Of a stretch of DNA of 64,000 nucleotides, positions 1 through 11,020 are shown piece by piece. Source of the DNA: Rhodotorula mucilaginosa (Eukaryota; Basidiomycota; Microbotryomycetes; Sporidiobolales; Sporidiobolaceae). Each line of letters opens with the position of its first letter. Position 1 is the stretch's first letter. The notes under the pieces were generated by a model. The model was not told the origin of the DNA. It searched no databases and saw nothing but the letters and a program-made list of their open reading frames with translations. Made by a program: the position numbers and the translations under genes. The stretch is taken from NCBI GenBank assembly GCA_034406715.1, contig CP137864.1, positions 682,001 to 746,000 of the forward strand. The letters run 5' to 3'.

Positions 1-1623
1 ATCTTTTCGACCTGACCCCAGACCTTTTCATAGATGCGCTTCTGTTGTTGCTGCTGTTGCGGAGTCGTTGCGGCGGGTAGTCCGAGCAGCTGTTCTGGCC
101 GTGTGCCGAGCAAGTAGCGGCCCTTCTTGTAAGCTTGCAAGGCGGCTTCGTACCGGCCCTGTAGGTCAGGTTCTCCCGTCAGCCTATCGTATGCATATTT
201 GATCGATCACAGTCGAGGGCTCACCTCCTCCACGGCTTCTCCGAGCACTGTCGGCAAGTTGAAGAAGAACTTGCTGCGCTCGAAAACGCCCAAAGTGCTC
301 TTCAAACGCTCAGCTTTCGTCCTCGCCTCCACGATAGGTTGAAAGACGGTCTCGGCACGGGTCTCGGCGGCTATTGAAAGTGGTCTACCGTCAGCGCTGA
401 AGTTGAAAGGCTGTCGGTGAAAAGTACGTACCGGTGAGCGACTCTTGTATTGGCTTGACACCGTGATCGTTTCCCGGCGCGAGCGGGCCCTCGCGCATCT
501 CTTCGAACACCGCTGTAGTCACGAGTGCAGGTAAGATGCATGTGCTTTCGAGTGATTCCAGCCGCGTCCTGCTCACTCTCGTTTGCGGCCTTGACGGCTA
601 CGAATCGATCCCATTCAGCCTCGACCAGCAGCTTTAACGCGCCGGATCGTTGCTCGAGAGCGTGTCGTAATCGATCTCGACCTGTAGAGGGAGTGCAGAG
701 TCAGTCGGCGTAAAGTTCATGTCTGGCGAACAGAGCGGAGGCTCGCTCACCCTGGTTCAGATCATTGAACGTCGCGTTGGGATGGATCGTCGAGAGAAAC
801 ACCTTGGGGTCGAACGATTTGGACGCCGGCAGCACAGCGGAGCCTGATGGCAAAGAGCGGCGTCAATGATCAGACTCGGGAGGGCGGAGCGACCTACGGG
901 CGGGACAGGGAAGACGCACGCATCTCGCTCGGGAGCTCCGGATGGCTCCTGCACGGTCGGGAGGCCTCTTGTCAGCACCGTTAGCCAAGGAGCTTGAGAT
1001 TGATTCGCGGTACCGCGCCTTACGCCAAGATGCTCCCAGGCAACAGGCCCATCGGGTCATTCTCGTCTCCCTTTGATGCCGCGACCTTGGCGGTCCCGGC
1101 AGAGGAGTCTCCGCCGTACGCATCGTCGTTTGCACCGCTTCCGCCTTCCCAGTGAGTCTATGGAGACGATCGATGATCAGCTCGGTGTCACACGGACAGT
1201 ACGCGCGAAGGGAACAGCACTCGACGTGCCGGATTGAGGGACGACAAGCCGTAAAGTTGGAGCACTGCAGGAGTGGACGCTGTCAGTACTGTCTCGAGTA
1301 GCACATGCCGGCTCCCTGCACTCACTGTCCTCCTCGCTGGTAGCCCAGACATCGTCCTGTGCCCCGTACGACGCGACGTCGTCGTCGCCGTCTCCGTGCC
1401 TCGACCGGCGGTCCCTCGATCCCTGCCCCTGCCCCTGGCCGGCTGCGCGCTGGTCGTTGTGTCTAGCTCTCGGATCGTCGTGACTCGGTCTGCGGTGGTC
1501 CGGCTGCAGTCTCGCGGCTGGCGGCGGCTGCTGGTGATTCGAGTGGGGCGCATCGACGAGGCGAGGATCAAAGTCGCGCGGCTCTTGCGGGCGAGTCGGA
1601 CGGGGAGGCGGCCGCCCTTGCAT
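1..1623 (-). CDS. SEC5: Exocyst subunit Sec5 (EXOC2), 3' end beyond the window
   Basis: Sec5 is a subunit of the exocyst, which tethers secretory vesicles to the plasma membrane at growth sites. The N-terminal half is visible over several exons. In order they show YGLSSLNP, a linker ending DENDPMGLLPGSILA, then FDPKVFLSTIHPNATFNDL, ALEQRSGALKLLVEAEWDRF and KSTLGVFERSKFFFNLP. These are the conserved N-terminal Sec5 blocks. A later exon (about 1-200) carries YKKGRYLLGTRP and KVWGQVEK and runs off the left edge. The start is taken at 1623 (MQGRPPP); an in-frame ATG at 1710 is also possible. Exon 1 (1326-1623) is low-complexity and ends WATSEED. The gene is divergent from LRO1, about 145 bp away. 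The splice after LNP is unclear: a GC donor gives LNP-THWE, while a GT donor adds three residues. Confidence 0.9.
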
Positions 1624-1767
1624 CTCGGTACAGCTGCCAATCTGCTCCCTCCGAGCCAGTTCTCCGACGCCGTGGTCAGAATCGAGAGCAAGTTCGGCGA
1701 TCCTTCTCATCTCAGCTCTTCACTCGGTCGCAGCAACTCGCCAAGCGAGCGCACTGGCGGGGCGGGG

Positions 1768-4700
1768 ATGAGCTCAATACGGCAGCGTACTACACGCAGA
1801 TCTGCAGCTGCTGCAGCCGAATCTCCCGCCGACTCGGATGCTTCGCCCGCTCGGCGTCGATCCGCCGACAAGGCGAAATCTGCTTCGGGATCAACTCGAG
1901 ACTCGCCGACCAAGCAGCGGTTGCCATTGACGGAGCGCAGGAAGGGCAGCAAGGGAGGCCCCGCCGCGGATCTCACGTATGTCGCTTCGTTCCGCCGCTG
2001 CGATCGACCCCCAAAGCACAAACTGACCCTCCGTCATGATGTTGCAGCGTCACCCTCGACAAAGAAACCGGCCGCGTCTCGCTCGATGCTCCGCAGACGC
2101 CCTTCCACGAGCTCGACCTGAGCGAGAGCTTCCTCTCGGCTCTCCACGACGCTCCCTTTGAGCCGAAGCAGGGTTGGCGCAAGCAGCGCCGATCTTACTT
2201 CATCCTCGGAGGCCTCTTCGGCTTGCTCGCCAGGTAAGCCGCCGCAGAGTCTCTTTGTCTCCCACGCGAAACTGCTGAGAATGCTCATCTCCCGAGACCG
2301 GCGCCACGACAGCTGGTACTTTGCCTCGTCGGGAGACCCGCTCTCGTCGCTGCAGAATTTCGACCTCGACTCGTTCACCTCGTGGGACCTCCAGTCCTTG
2401 CTCTCGGACATGCCCTCGCTCGGCAACCTCAACCTCACGGAACTCGTCGCGCCCGGTCGAGAATGGCTCAACAGTCGGCCATCCAACTTTGAGGTCGGCA
2501 GAGATGCGAAAGAGCGCGGCTTGAGGAAGAAGCACGCGGTCGTCTTGGTTCCGGGCATCATCTCTTCCGCGAGTCCCTCCTGCATCTCTGCGACTGATCC
2601 CTCCCTCCCGGTGTACTGACATCCCCCCGCCCTTCTCAGGGACTCGAGTCCTGGTCTACCCAACCGGATGCCGCGCCGTTTTTCCGATCCCGGATCTGGG
2701 CAGGAACGTCCATGGTCCGCGCGCTGATCAAGAACAAGGACGCATGGGTCCGCGCCATCAGTCTTGATCCTTTTACAGGGTTGGATCCGAAGGGCTACAA
2801 GGTAAAAAGCTAGGGGGAGCTGGACCGCATCCGAGAGTTTCCTGACTCCCACCTTTCGGCCCTCAACAGGTTCGGGCAGCGCAAGGACTTGACGCGGCAT
2901 CAGCCTTCGTACCTGGATATTGTAAGAGGCCACATGCGCGGCTACAAGCACTAGTACGCGAATCGAGTCTGACGTTCTGCTCTTCCTGCAGGGATTTGGC
3001 AGAAAGTAATTGAGAATCTCGCCGTGCTGGACTATGATCACGACGACCTCGATCTGGCTAGTTACGATTGGCGATTATCGTACAGTCTCTTTCCTCGGTC
3101 GATTCTCATGCCAAGCTACACATGCTGACGGCACTTCGAAACCGCAGCTTCTTCAACCTCGAAGTGCGCGATCGCTACTTCTCCCGGCTGAGAGCGACGA
3201 TCGAGCTCAACCTCAAGATCAACCGGAAGAAGACGGTCCTCGTCAGTCACAGTATGGGAGGACCCCTCTTGCTGGTGCGTGCTCGTTCCGATCTTTGGTT
3301 ACATGTCGCTCCGGAACTGACCTTTCGACCCGGTCAGTGGTTCTTCAAGTGAGGCAAATCGCTGACGACTCGAAATCAAGCGAGGAACTTTGCTAACATT
3401 ACCGTGTGCAGATGGGTCGAGGCTCCAGAATTCGGCAACGGAGGGACCGATTGGGTGGAGCGGCACATCGATAGCTGGGTGAACGTGGCGGGCACGATGC
3501 TCGGTGCGCAGAGCCTTTCCCCTTCGGAACCCTTACCAGAGATTTCTTTACTCTCTTTCATGACGCTGACGTGCATCAAGTCGCACATCCCGAACAGGCG
3601 TGCCAAAGGCCATGTCGGCGCTCTTGTCGGGCGAGATGCGCGACACGGTCGAGATCAACCAAGCCGCCGTATACCTCCTCGAGCGCTTCTTCAGTCGGTC
3701 CGAGCGCGCAAAGCTCTTCCGCACGTGGGCAGGCTCGGCGAGCATGATGCTCAAGGGGGGTAACGACGTGTGGGGCACGGCGTCGGGCGCGCCGGACGAT
3801 TTCAACAATTCGACCCTGACGGGCGGCAACCTCTAGTGAGTTCGTCAAGCAATCGTGAACAGCACTGGCCTCGCAAGCAGACGCTGCGTGAGGAGCTTTC
3901 GCACTTGACTTGCTGACCGTGGTTTTCGTCGGCCGCGCCAGCTACTTCCGCCCGGAATCGCACGCAAATACATCGGAGGTCACGAGCGACACGATGCACC
4001 CCAACTTGACCCTCAACGACGCGTTGAGCTTTGTCCTGCAGAAAGTGCCGACGTCGTACCAGCAGATGCTGGCGACCAACTATTCGGTGAGTCGATTCGG
4101 ACGCAATCTTCCCGCTCGAGTGACATCTCGTCCGCCCTGCTGAACCTGCGGCTTCTCTCAGTTCGGGATCGAGCGCGACGAGGAGCAGCTCAAGCGCAAC
4201 AACCACGACCATACCAAGTGGAGCAACCCGCTTGAAGTTCAGCTCCCGCTCGCTCCGTCGATGAAGATCTACTGCTTGTACGGAACCGGCAAAGAGACCG
4301 AGCGCGCCTACTTCTACCAACAGGGCGGGTACGAGCACGACGAGTCTCCGACGGTCGACTTTAACAACAGTGCATCCGGACCGCTCGAAGAGCAAGGCGT
4401 GTGCCTCGAACCGAATTGCAGCGACACGACGCCGCGTGCGCTGTTGGACCTGCCGCTGCAGCGACGAGTCTGGATTGATAACAGCGTCACGATGGACGAG
4501 AAGGCGGTGCCGAAAGTGAGGAGCGGAGTCGTTTTTGGAGACGGCGACGGGACGGTGAGCGTCCTCAGCCTCGGGGCGATGTGCGTCGAAGGGTGGAAGG
4601 TAAATTTCCGTCTGTCGTCTTGGCAATATCCCCGGGCAGGTCACTGACGACGGTAGTGACTGCACAGCGGCCACTGTACAACCCAGCCGGCATCCAGGTC

Positions 4701-5103
4701 GTCACGCACGAGCTCTTGCACTCTCCGCTCGCGTTTGATCCGCGCGGCGGACCGACAACGGCGGATCACGTAAGTCGCCCTGTCTCGAACATGTGCAACA
4801 GCTCCAACTGACCATGCACTCGGTGGTCCCGCCTGTCCGAAACAACCCGCAGGTCGACATACTTGGCTCGTGCGTATGACCCTTCATTTTCGAGCGCACA
4901 CGAAAACGCCAATCGGACACTGACATCGGCCCCGCGCCCTGATGGGCTTTTGCTTGTTCCTGATCTGCAGGTCCGAACTGAACGACGCGATACTCGAAAT
5001 CGTCGCCGGAGAGGGTCAGAACGTCAAGGAGCAGTTCCACTCGCCGATCCGGGAGATCGCGAAACGGATCAAGTGGGACGGCGCCGACGACGCGCCTGCC
5101 TAA
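1768..5103 (+). CDS. LRO1: Phospholipid:diacylglycerol acyltransferase (PDAT)
   Basis: PDAT moves an acyl group from a phospholipid to diacylglycerol, making triacylglycerol in the ER; it belongs to the LCAT family. The protein starts MSSIRQRTTRRS with a basic, Ser-rich cytosolic tail. A membrane anchor begins RRSYFILGGLFGLLA, followed by a large lumenal domain. Diagnostic motifs are HAVVLVPGII, SSGLESWSTQ, DLDLASYDWRL, the nucleophile elbow SHSMGGP and WVEAPEFGNGGTDWVE. Near the C-terminus FGDGDGTVS carries the Asp region and VTHELLHSP is close to the last conserved block. Splicing is complex. The intron at 2569-2639 appears to be GC-AG, and an 11-nt exon (3338-3348) encodes WFFK up to the conserved WVEAP. 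SHSMGG has Ser where many lipases have Gly in GxSxG. The final exon ends KWDGADDAPA. Identity is secure; some exon borders are approximate. Confidence 0.93.
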
Positions 5104-5425
5104 GTTAGTCGGTGCAATAGCATCGGCTTCAAAGAATTTTCCAACTATATATCATAGAGGCCGTGCTCCGAATTGACTTAATGTTGTCTTCCTGTTTCCG
5201 ATCGCGATGAGGTTGGCTCCAGATCAAACTGCAAGTCTCCGAGATTAGTAACTACAGTAGCTTGCGCATTTCGGGCAAGCTGTCGCTGGAGCGAGCAAGC
5301 GGCGCCAACACGGACTCGGCCATTGTTTGCAAGCTCCCTCTCGTCCTGCCTCGCTTTATGCAGCGCGGTGTGGTGCAGGACGGTATCGCTGGCTGCTGGC
5401 TTGGACCGTCCGGTGGACTCTAGGC
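5104..5425. other. Intergenic region, LRO1 terminator to receptor promoter
   Basis: This stretch has no supported gene. It holds the A/T-richer 3' flank of LRO1 around 5130-5160 (including tatatatcata) and presumably the promoter and leader of the receptor gene. The upstream in-frame ATG at 5327 would add an Arg/Trp-rich leader ahead of the first membrane segment and is less likely to be the start. Confidence 0.5.
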
Positions 5426-6936
5426 ATGTCCGCCACTGCATTTCCCCGCTGGGCGCTCGCGGTCGATTTGGTTGTTTCGGCTTTGTCGGTCCTCGGCGGG
5501 CTCGCCATCGTCGTCGGATACCTGTGTGCGCCGCAGAAGCAGCATCTACGCATGAAGCTGATCCTCGGGCTCGGCGTTACCGGTGCGTCTTTCAGTCCGT
5601 GCAAGTGGACAAGCTGCGGACCCGGTTCACTCACTTTTCCACCGCAACGGCGGCACAATTGCCGACAGACTTTGTGCAGGCGATGACGACGCTGTACGTT
5701 CAAATGGCTGCCTTGCGCATAGGTAGCAGAAGTGCTGACCTCGATTGACCGCCAGGGTCGGAAGCGGACTCGCCCTCGCCGGTAATCCCTACGAGACCAA
5801 CTCGAGCAGCTGTTTGGCGTCCAGTTTCGTCTGTAAGCGCACCTCGGATCCCAAAGTGGATCAGTCTACTCACGAACCTTGAACAAACAGATCAATCGAC
5901 CGTCATCTGCAACGCGTGCTGGACGCTCGCCATCACCCTCGTTACCTACCTCACTCTCTTGCATCCACGGTCCAAGTCGACCGGCTTCCTCGACTCGACC
6001 TACGCGTTTCCTCTCATCGCCGGCATCTGCGTCTTGATCGCAATCGCGCCTTCGATCGCTTTGACCGTCGTCTACCGCGTTGAGGATGCCGCCGGCGTGT
6101 GCTGGCTTCCGGCGACCTCGCTCGCCGCCAAACTCGAACTGTTCATTCCGCGCGCCTTGGTCCTCGTCATCGTCATCGTCCTCTACGTGCGCATGTTTAT
6201 CTTTTTCCGGACACGAGACATGCACCTGCTCGACACGGGTTCGAATTCGGACTCGCAGCCGGCGAACGGGAACCGCCTCTCGTCGTTCAGAGGCCGGTTC
6301 ACCTCGTCCAAGAACCGCAATGAGGGTGCTCGCATGAGCGAACTGTCGACGAACGGGCAACAGGGGACAGAAACGCCTACGCGTCACCTGAGTGTCATCC
6401 CGGCGTCGCCGGTCCCAGAGGCTGCCCCTGAGGTAGAGAACGACAGCGACGCATCGGATCCGCTATCGCAGACTCGCAAAAACTCGGCCGCCACGGTCAG
6501 CTCCTCGGAGCACGAGCACGAGCCGTCCGGCATGGGCCTGTCACCGTCCGCCATCACCTTGGAGCCTATTCCGGCCCGTACTAGCGCAAATTCGACGCCG
6601 CTTCCACGACTCTCGAAACACGGCGCGTCGAGCTTCCCCGCTGGACGACCACCACCCGGCGCTCCCCCTCACGTCCCTCTTTCTCCACGACAACTGAACA
6701 AGCGCCTCTCGCTCCTCATGGCCTGCTACCCGGTCGCGTACTCGGCCCTCGTCGCGGTCTCTCTCGCTCGCCTGATCCAACAATTCGTGACCGGCAGACG
6801 GGCGAACCCCGGCCTGCTCTACGCGTCGCGGATCCTCATCTTCAGCCAAGGCGCCGTCGACGGGGTCCTGTACTATGCGATCCAGGCGGCGTTCAAGTAT
6901 TGGACCCGCAGCGGTCGCATCCGACCGACCGCATGA
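5426..6936 (+). CDS. Seven-transmembrane G-protein-coupled receptor (cAMP-receptor-like or Git3/Gpr1-like)
   Basis: A predicted seven-TM receptor. Helix 1 is WALAVDLVVSALSVLGG, helix 2 begins LRMKLILGLGVTDFVQ, helix 3 is ICNACWTLAITLVTYLTLL, helix 4 is FPLIAGICVLIAIAPSIALT and helix 5 is FIPRALVLVIVIVLY. A loop of roughly 180 residues follows, rich in Ser, Pro and acidic residues, and then helix 6 (LLMACYPVAYSALVAVS) and helix 7 (SRILIFSQGAVDGVLYYAI). The very long third cytoplasmic loop and the YPVAYS motif fit fungal nutrient-sensing receptors that feed Galpha/cAMP signalling. The ligand cannot be inferred. Exons are 5426-5581, a 25-nt exon near 5671-5695 (DFVQAMTT), an exon encoding VGSGLALAG and a long last exon starting YQSTVICNACW. 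Start ATG 5426 directly precedes the first hydrophobic segment. Confidence 0.8.
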
Positions 6937-7129
6937 CGAAACCTCCTCAGCCATTACCGCCAAGACGATTAACTATTTCCGAAGAAGGGTGTTAGATATG
7001 GCAGACTCAAGAGTGTAGTTGTTGTTTGTAGACCTAGACTTATACTTGCATGGCTATAGGATTTTTCCTCGTTGACATTCGGCTCTTCTTGCTCTTTGAC
7101 TTTGACCATCACCGCTCGACTCGACCGCC

Positions 7130-8443
7130 ATGGATCCGTTCGAGGTACAGCGCGGTTGGAACGTCTCTCGGTCTGACAGTACAGCTGATTTCAGGCCCGC
7201 TTCTTCCAGGTCCGGATGCAGTTCACGACGCTCGTCTCGCGGCAGTTGACGTCGTCCGTCTCGAGCATCTCGAAAGTCGCCGCGTTTGCGCTCAAGCACG
7301 CCGCCAAGTGCTCGGACGATATCTGGGACTGCTACCTCGACGAGATCGGCGCCGTCAGCCTGAACGGGCGCGTCAACCTGCTGTACCTCCTCGACGCCCT
7401 CCTCGACAAGGAAGGGCCGAAACTCGTCACGAGGGGCGTCACTGGCAGCGTCGTCGGGCAGGGGAGCTACAGGGCGTTGGCGGAACGGGATCTCGCCAAG
7501 GTCGTCGCCAATGTCGTGCCAGAGACGCGGGAAGGAGTCCTGAACTGGATGAGCACCCATCAGGTCAGTCCGCCCCTCCTGCGAGAGGCTTCAAATTGCA
7601 GCAGCTGACGTGCGAGATCTCTGCTGACGTGCGAGATCTCTCTACAGCTGCTGCGCTCCTGGCGACAGAGGCGATTACTGGACATTGCGACTCTCGACCA
7701 GGTCATCTCGGAATTGGAACAGCGCAAGAACAGGTACGTGATTCGTCCTTAGCGGCCTGAACCTACTACGCCGCTGACGCGTATAGAGTCATAGCCTGCA
7801 CGCCGCCGCGTCCAGCGATGCCGAATCATCCTCCATCGAGAGCTTCTCACGAAACGACATTTTGCGGCGGATAGAGGACGACCGCGAGCGGGTACGTTTC
7901 CGGCGCTCTGAACTCGCGAAGGAATGTCTTAGACCTGACCTCCATATGCGCGTGCAGCAAAAACGGTTGAAAGAGCGGTTATGGGTCTTGCCGATACCGT
8001 CAACGATCTACTCCCTGCCGCTGTCGACTTCGATCGCTGCCGCCGCCGCGCAGGCAGGCAACCCTGCCGTCTCCAAGATCTCTCCCGCCTCTCCCGCATC
8101 ACCCTTCGATCCTTCCGCGGCCTCTTCCGTCCCGGTGCACATGCGACCGCCGAGTGCAGCCGACCGGCCCTCCAGCGCGGGCAGCAATCCGGGGGGCGGA
8201 CTCGGCGGCTCTCTGGGCGCAGGGGGACCTCGCGGGCCCGAGGTCGCGCTCGATATCGAGTTTGAACAACTGTGGGAGGCGAACGAGGAGGAGCGGAAAC
8301 TGGCCGGGTTCGGAACATCAACTGGTACCGCTCGAGGGCGAGGGGCGGAGGAAGGCGAGCGGATATTGAAGCCGTGGCCGCTCAGTGCGGCAGAACGGGC
8401 AACACTACGGAGCGAGCGACAACGTTGTTTCGCCATGGCGTGA
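7130..8443 (+). CDS. CTK3: CTD kinase subunit gamma (Ctk3-like)
   Basis: Ctk3 is the third subunit of CTDK-I, which phosphorylates Ser2 of the RNA polymerase II C-terminal repeats during elongation. Exon 1 is only 15 nt (MDPFE). Exon 2 continues ARFFQVRMQFTTLVSRQL, then KVAAFALKHAAKCSDDIWDC and GRVNLLYLLDALLDKE: the helical CID-like fold of Ctk3/Lsg1. A later exon gives LLRSWRQRRLLDIATLDQVI and EFEQLWEANEEERKL, typical of the family C-terminal half, separated by a long Ala/Pro/Ser-rich insert (about 8040-8250). The exon carrying SLHAAASSDAES joins in frame only with the acceptor just before CCTGCAC (near 7795). The end at 8443 is the first in-frame stop; a further small exon cannot be excluded. 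Confidence 0.83.
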
Positions 8444-8527
8444 AAACCACATGCTTTCGCCCCTGCGCGCACCGGATCTCCTTTTGCGCGGATTTGGGGG
8501 ACTGCTCGCGAGAGGTGCCAGGTGTTT

Positions 8528-9380
8528 CTATTGCGGTCCGCCTTCGAGACCATGCACCGCAAAGATCTGTCTATCTATGACGTGGCCGTCCCCGTCTATG
8601 CGATATATCCGCAATGCGCCCGTGCCCAATGTCAAGCGCAGCACTTGGTCCTCGTCGAGGCCGTCCAGCTTCATGCACAACCCGCGGAGCGTGTTCCCGT
8701 GACTCACGACAAGTACGCACTCCCCGCGCTCTAGTCGGGGCTGGATCTCGGCGCAGTAATAGGCCCACGCGCGCTCGACGGTCATTTCGAGCGACTCGCC
8801 GCCGGGCGGAACGGCTCGATACGACCTCCTCCACGCGTTGACCTGCTCGGCGCCGTATTCTTCCGCGACTTTGGCCTTGTTGCGGCCGTTCAGTTTGCCA
8901 TAGTCGCGCTCGTTCAAGGCCGCGTCGACCGTGACGGGCGGGGAGGACGACGAGTCGCCGCTGTCGGCCCCATTGAGGTAGGGTTCGAGGATGTGTGAGA
9001 GCGAGGAGGACGCGCGCTGGAGCGGAGACGTATAGGCGTGGTCTATGGGTGGTATCGGTACTGATCGGAGCCTCGTGCCGACTTGGCGCGCTTCGTGGAC
9101 GCCCCTCTGCGTCAAGGGAGGGTCGAGGATCCCCGTAAAACTGCGGCGAGGTTTGCTCCGGTTAGCTCTGAGTAAAAGGGCTCCATGGAGAGCAGCTCAC
9201 ATATTGGCTGCGTTGGTTGCCGATTGTCCATGCCGAACCAGGATGAGCTGCGAGAGCGTATACAATACGGCGAGGTGAGCAAGTGGAGGCGATGATGCAA
9301 GGCTTGTCAAGACGGGGCGGCCAGCTTACAGTTCCTGCGCGCGGATGGCCTGCATCGAGCGAGTCTGCCTTGCCGGGCAT
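8528..9380 (-). CDS. Phosphoglycerate mutase family (histidine phosphatase fold)
   Basis: Reading on the minus strand, exon 1 encodes MPGKADSLDAGHPRAGT and exon 2 encodes LILVRHGQSATNAANM with the catalytic histidine in RHG. Exon 3 runs FTGILDPPLTQRGVHEARQ to the stop at 8528. Further catalytic elements are ALNERDYGKLNG (acidic residue and phosphate site) and VVSHGNTLRGL (second histidine). These fit cofactor-dependent phosphoglycerate mutase, the glycolytic 3-PG/2-PG isomerase, or a close side-branch phosphatase; the protein is about 235 residues. The gene is convergent with CTK3, 84 bp apart. A 33-bp CT run lies directly before the ATG. The reading frame stays open upstream to an ATG at 9488, so a longer N-terminus that includes the repeat is possible. 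Confidence 0.87.
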
Positions 9381-9381
9381 G

Positions 9382-9384
<3 letters not shown>

Positions 9385-9417
<33 letters not shown>
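9385..9417. repeat. (AG)n/(CT)n microsatellite
   Basis: A perfect 33-nt AG run on the plus strand. In the minus-strand mutase transcript it reads CTCTCT and ends a few bases before the ATG at 9380. It is in frame with the possible upstream start at 9488, where it would encode Ser-Leu repeats. Confidence 0.97.
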
Positions 9418-9420
<3 letters not shown>

Positions 9421-9563
9421 GAGAGCGAGAGAGAGGCACGAGCCAGCAAAATGTCACGTGCAAAAGAGAGAAAAGGGAGCTTCGTCACTCGACGAGCACT
9501 ACATACGCCGGGGTATATTCAGATTTCTATGTATATGATTCTATGTACTCGACGACGCTCAGC

Positions 9564-11020
9564 TCATCCGGCCAGGGTCAGCCCTTCGACCCTCCGCACC
9601 GTCTCCATCGATGCCCTCTTGGAGCAGGCCGGACCTCCTTCCTTTCTGTCGTCGTCGAGGCCGGATTCTTCGCCGACGCTGCTGGTCTGGGAAGGGGAAC
9701 TCGGCGGAGTCGACTGCTGATCATCGTCCGCGGCTCGGCTCCCCCGACGACTCCGCCGTCGCCGCGAGTTCGACGACGACGACTCGGACACGTCGGGGAG
9801 GAGGTTGTGCCGGAACGCGGCGACTCCGGCGGCTTTGAACGAGAGGAACGACGGCGACGAACAGCGTGAAGAAGGTTGAGAGGGCGACGCTTCGGACGAT
9901 GAAGAAGGGTGCGACGATGGCGACGACAGGCTCGGGTGATGAGGCTCGTTCGAGTTGCGGCGGGACGACGGCGTCGGCAGGTCGTCGTCGGGGAGCAAGG
10001 TGAACGCAGCCGCTCCCGCGAGGGGTGGAGAAGGCGGGAACGGCTCCGGATCCGATGCGGTGGCGGCGGCGTCAGGGTGAGAAGACGCCAACGCATCGTG
10101 ACTGTTGGACATCGTCGGAGTCGCCGCGTCTCGATCCGCCTGCTCCGGGTCGATCACGCCCGCTGCTTCGCCTCTCCGTTCGACTTCTCGGCACGCGCCC
10201 TCAATCTCGTCCAGGCTCCACATCAAGCTCCATCCGAGCAGCCTGAGGCCTTCACCCTCGAGTTTGCACAGCTCTTGCGGCGTGACGCCGCCGACCTTGG
10301 CCGCGCGCGTTTGCGAGAGGGTCCCGTCGACGGAGAACTTGCACGCGATGAGGAGCGAGGTGAGGAGGAGGCGGTGGAGGGTGTACGAGTTGAGGAACGG
10401 GGTCGCGCGCGGTCGGTCGACGGACGAGATGGTCGGCGAAGGCGGCAGTGGGGACGCGGCGTGGATCGGCGAGGTCGGCGCCGAGAGTCTGGCAGCATCG
10501 ATGTCGTGGTGGCGCGGCTCTTCTGACTCTGCATCGGTGTTTGCGTGCTGCTGCTGCAGTGGTGGGGAACGCGGCGACGTCGGCGCGCGCGGAGGCAGCC
10601 GCGGTGGCCTGACCGACAGGATCGGAGTTGGGTGAACGTTCGGTTCGGTCGTGTACGGGAGGTGGGTGATCCGGTTCAGGTAGACGATGGCGAGGAGGAT
10701 GGCGTCCCTCGGGAACGGCGTGAACGTCACCAATCTGCAGTCAACAAGAGTTCAGGGGGGGGGGGGGGTCAGTCCAATTCACGCGAGACATGGCGAAGGG
10801 ACGGGGTGGTGCTGGCCCACACGCACCTCTTGAGGTAGGCTCCAATCTCGAGCGGCGGGGGCTGCTTGGAATGGAACCTGGTGACGGTGCCTTTGGTCTC
10901 GAGCTGGTCGTTGCTGGCGACGGCGGTGGTGAGCAGGTGGGCCAGAATGTGAGAGAGCGCCTCGACGGGGAGCGACGCCAACCGGTTCGTCGCCGGAATC
11001 GGGAACCGCACGGTGGCCAT
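9564..11020 (-). CDS. Pho85-type (PCL/Pho80-like) cyclin
   Basis: Two exons are evident. The first (10826-11020) encodes MATVRFPIPATNRLASLP, then EALSHILAHLL and EIGAYLKR; the second (9564-10734) starts LVTFTPFPRDAILLAIVYLN. The cyclin-box features ATNRLASLPVEAL, FPRDAILLAIVYLNRI, NSYTLHRLLLTSLLIACKF and GVTPQELCKLEGEGLRLLGW are those of Pho80/Pcl6/7 cyclins, which activate the Pho85 kinase in phosphate and glycogen control. An insert rich in Pro, Ser and Arg (about 10470-10640) splits the box between helices. The C-terminal 200 residues are low-complexity, Ser/Pro-rich and probably disordered. The intron (10735-10825) carries a 14-base G/C homopolymer. The gene is divergent from CWC15. I cannot tell which Pho85 cyclin class it belongs to. 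Confidence 0.85.
10755..10768. repeat. Poly-G/C homopolymer of 14 bases
   Basis: Fourteen consecutive G on the plus strand, inside the cyclin intron. Such a tract is prone to length error and may vary between strains. Confidence 0.95.

Noticed and set aside
6239-6252. tRNA B-box-like word GGTTCGAATTC
   Set aside because: It lies inside the receptor coding sequence and no A box or cloverleaf fits around it. Similar words at 43495 and 47330 failed the same test.
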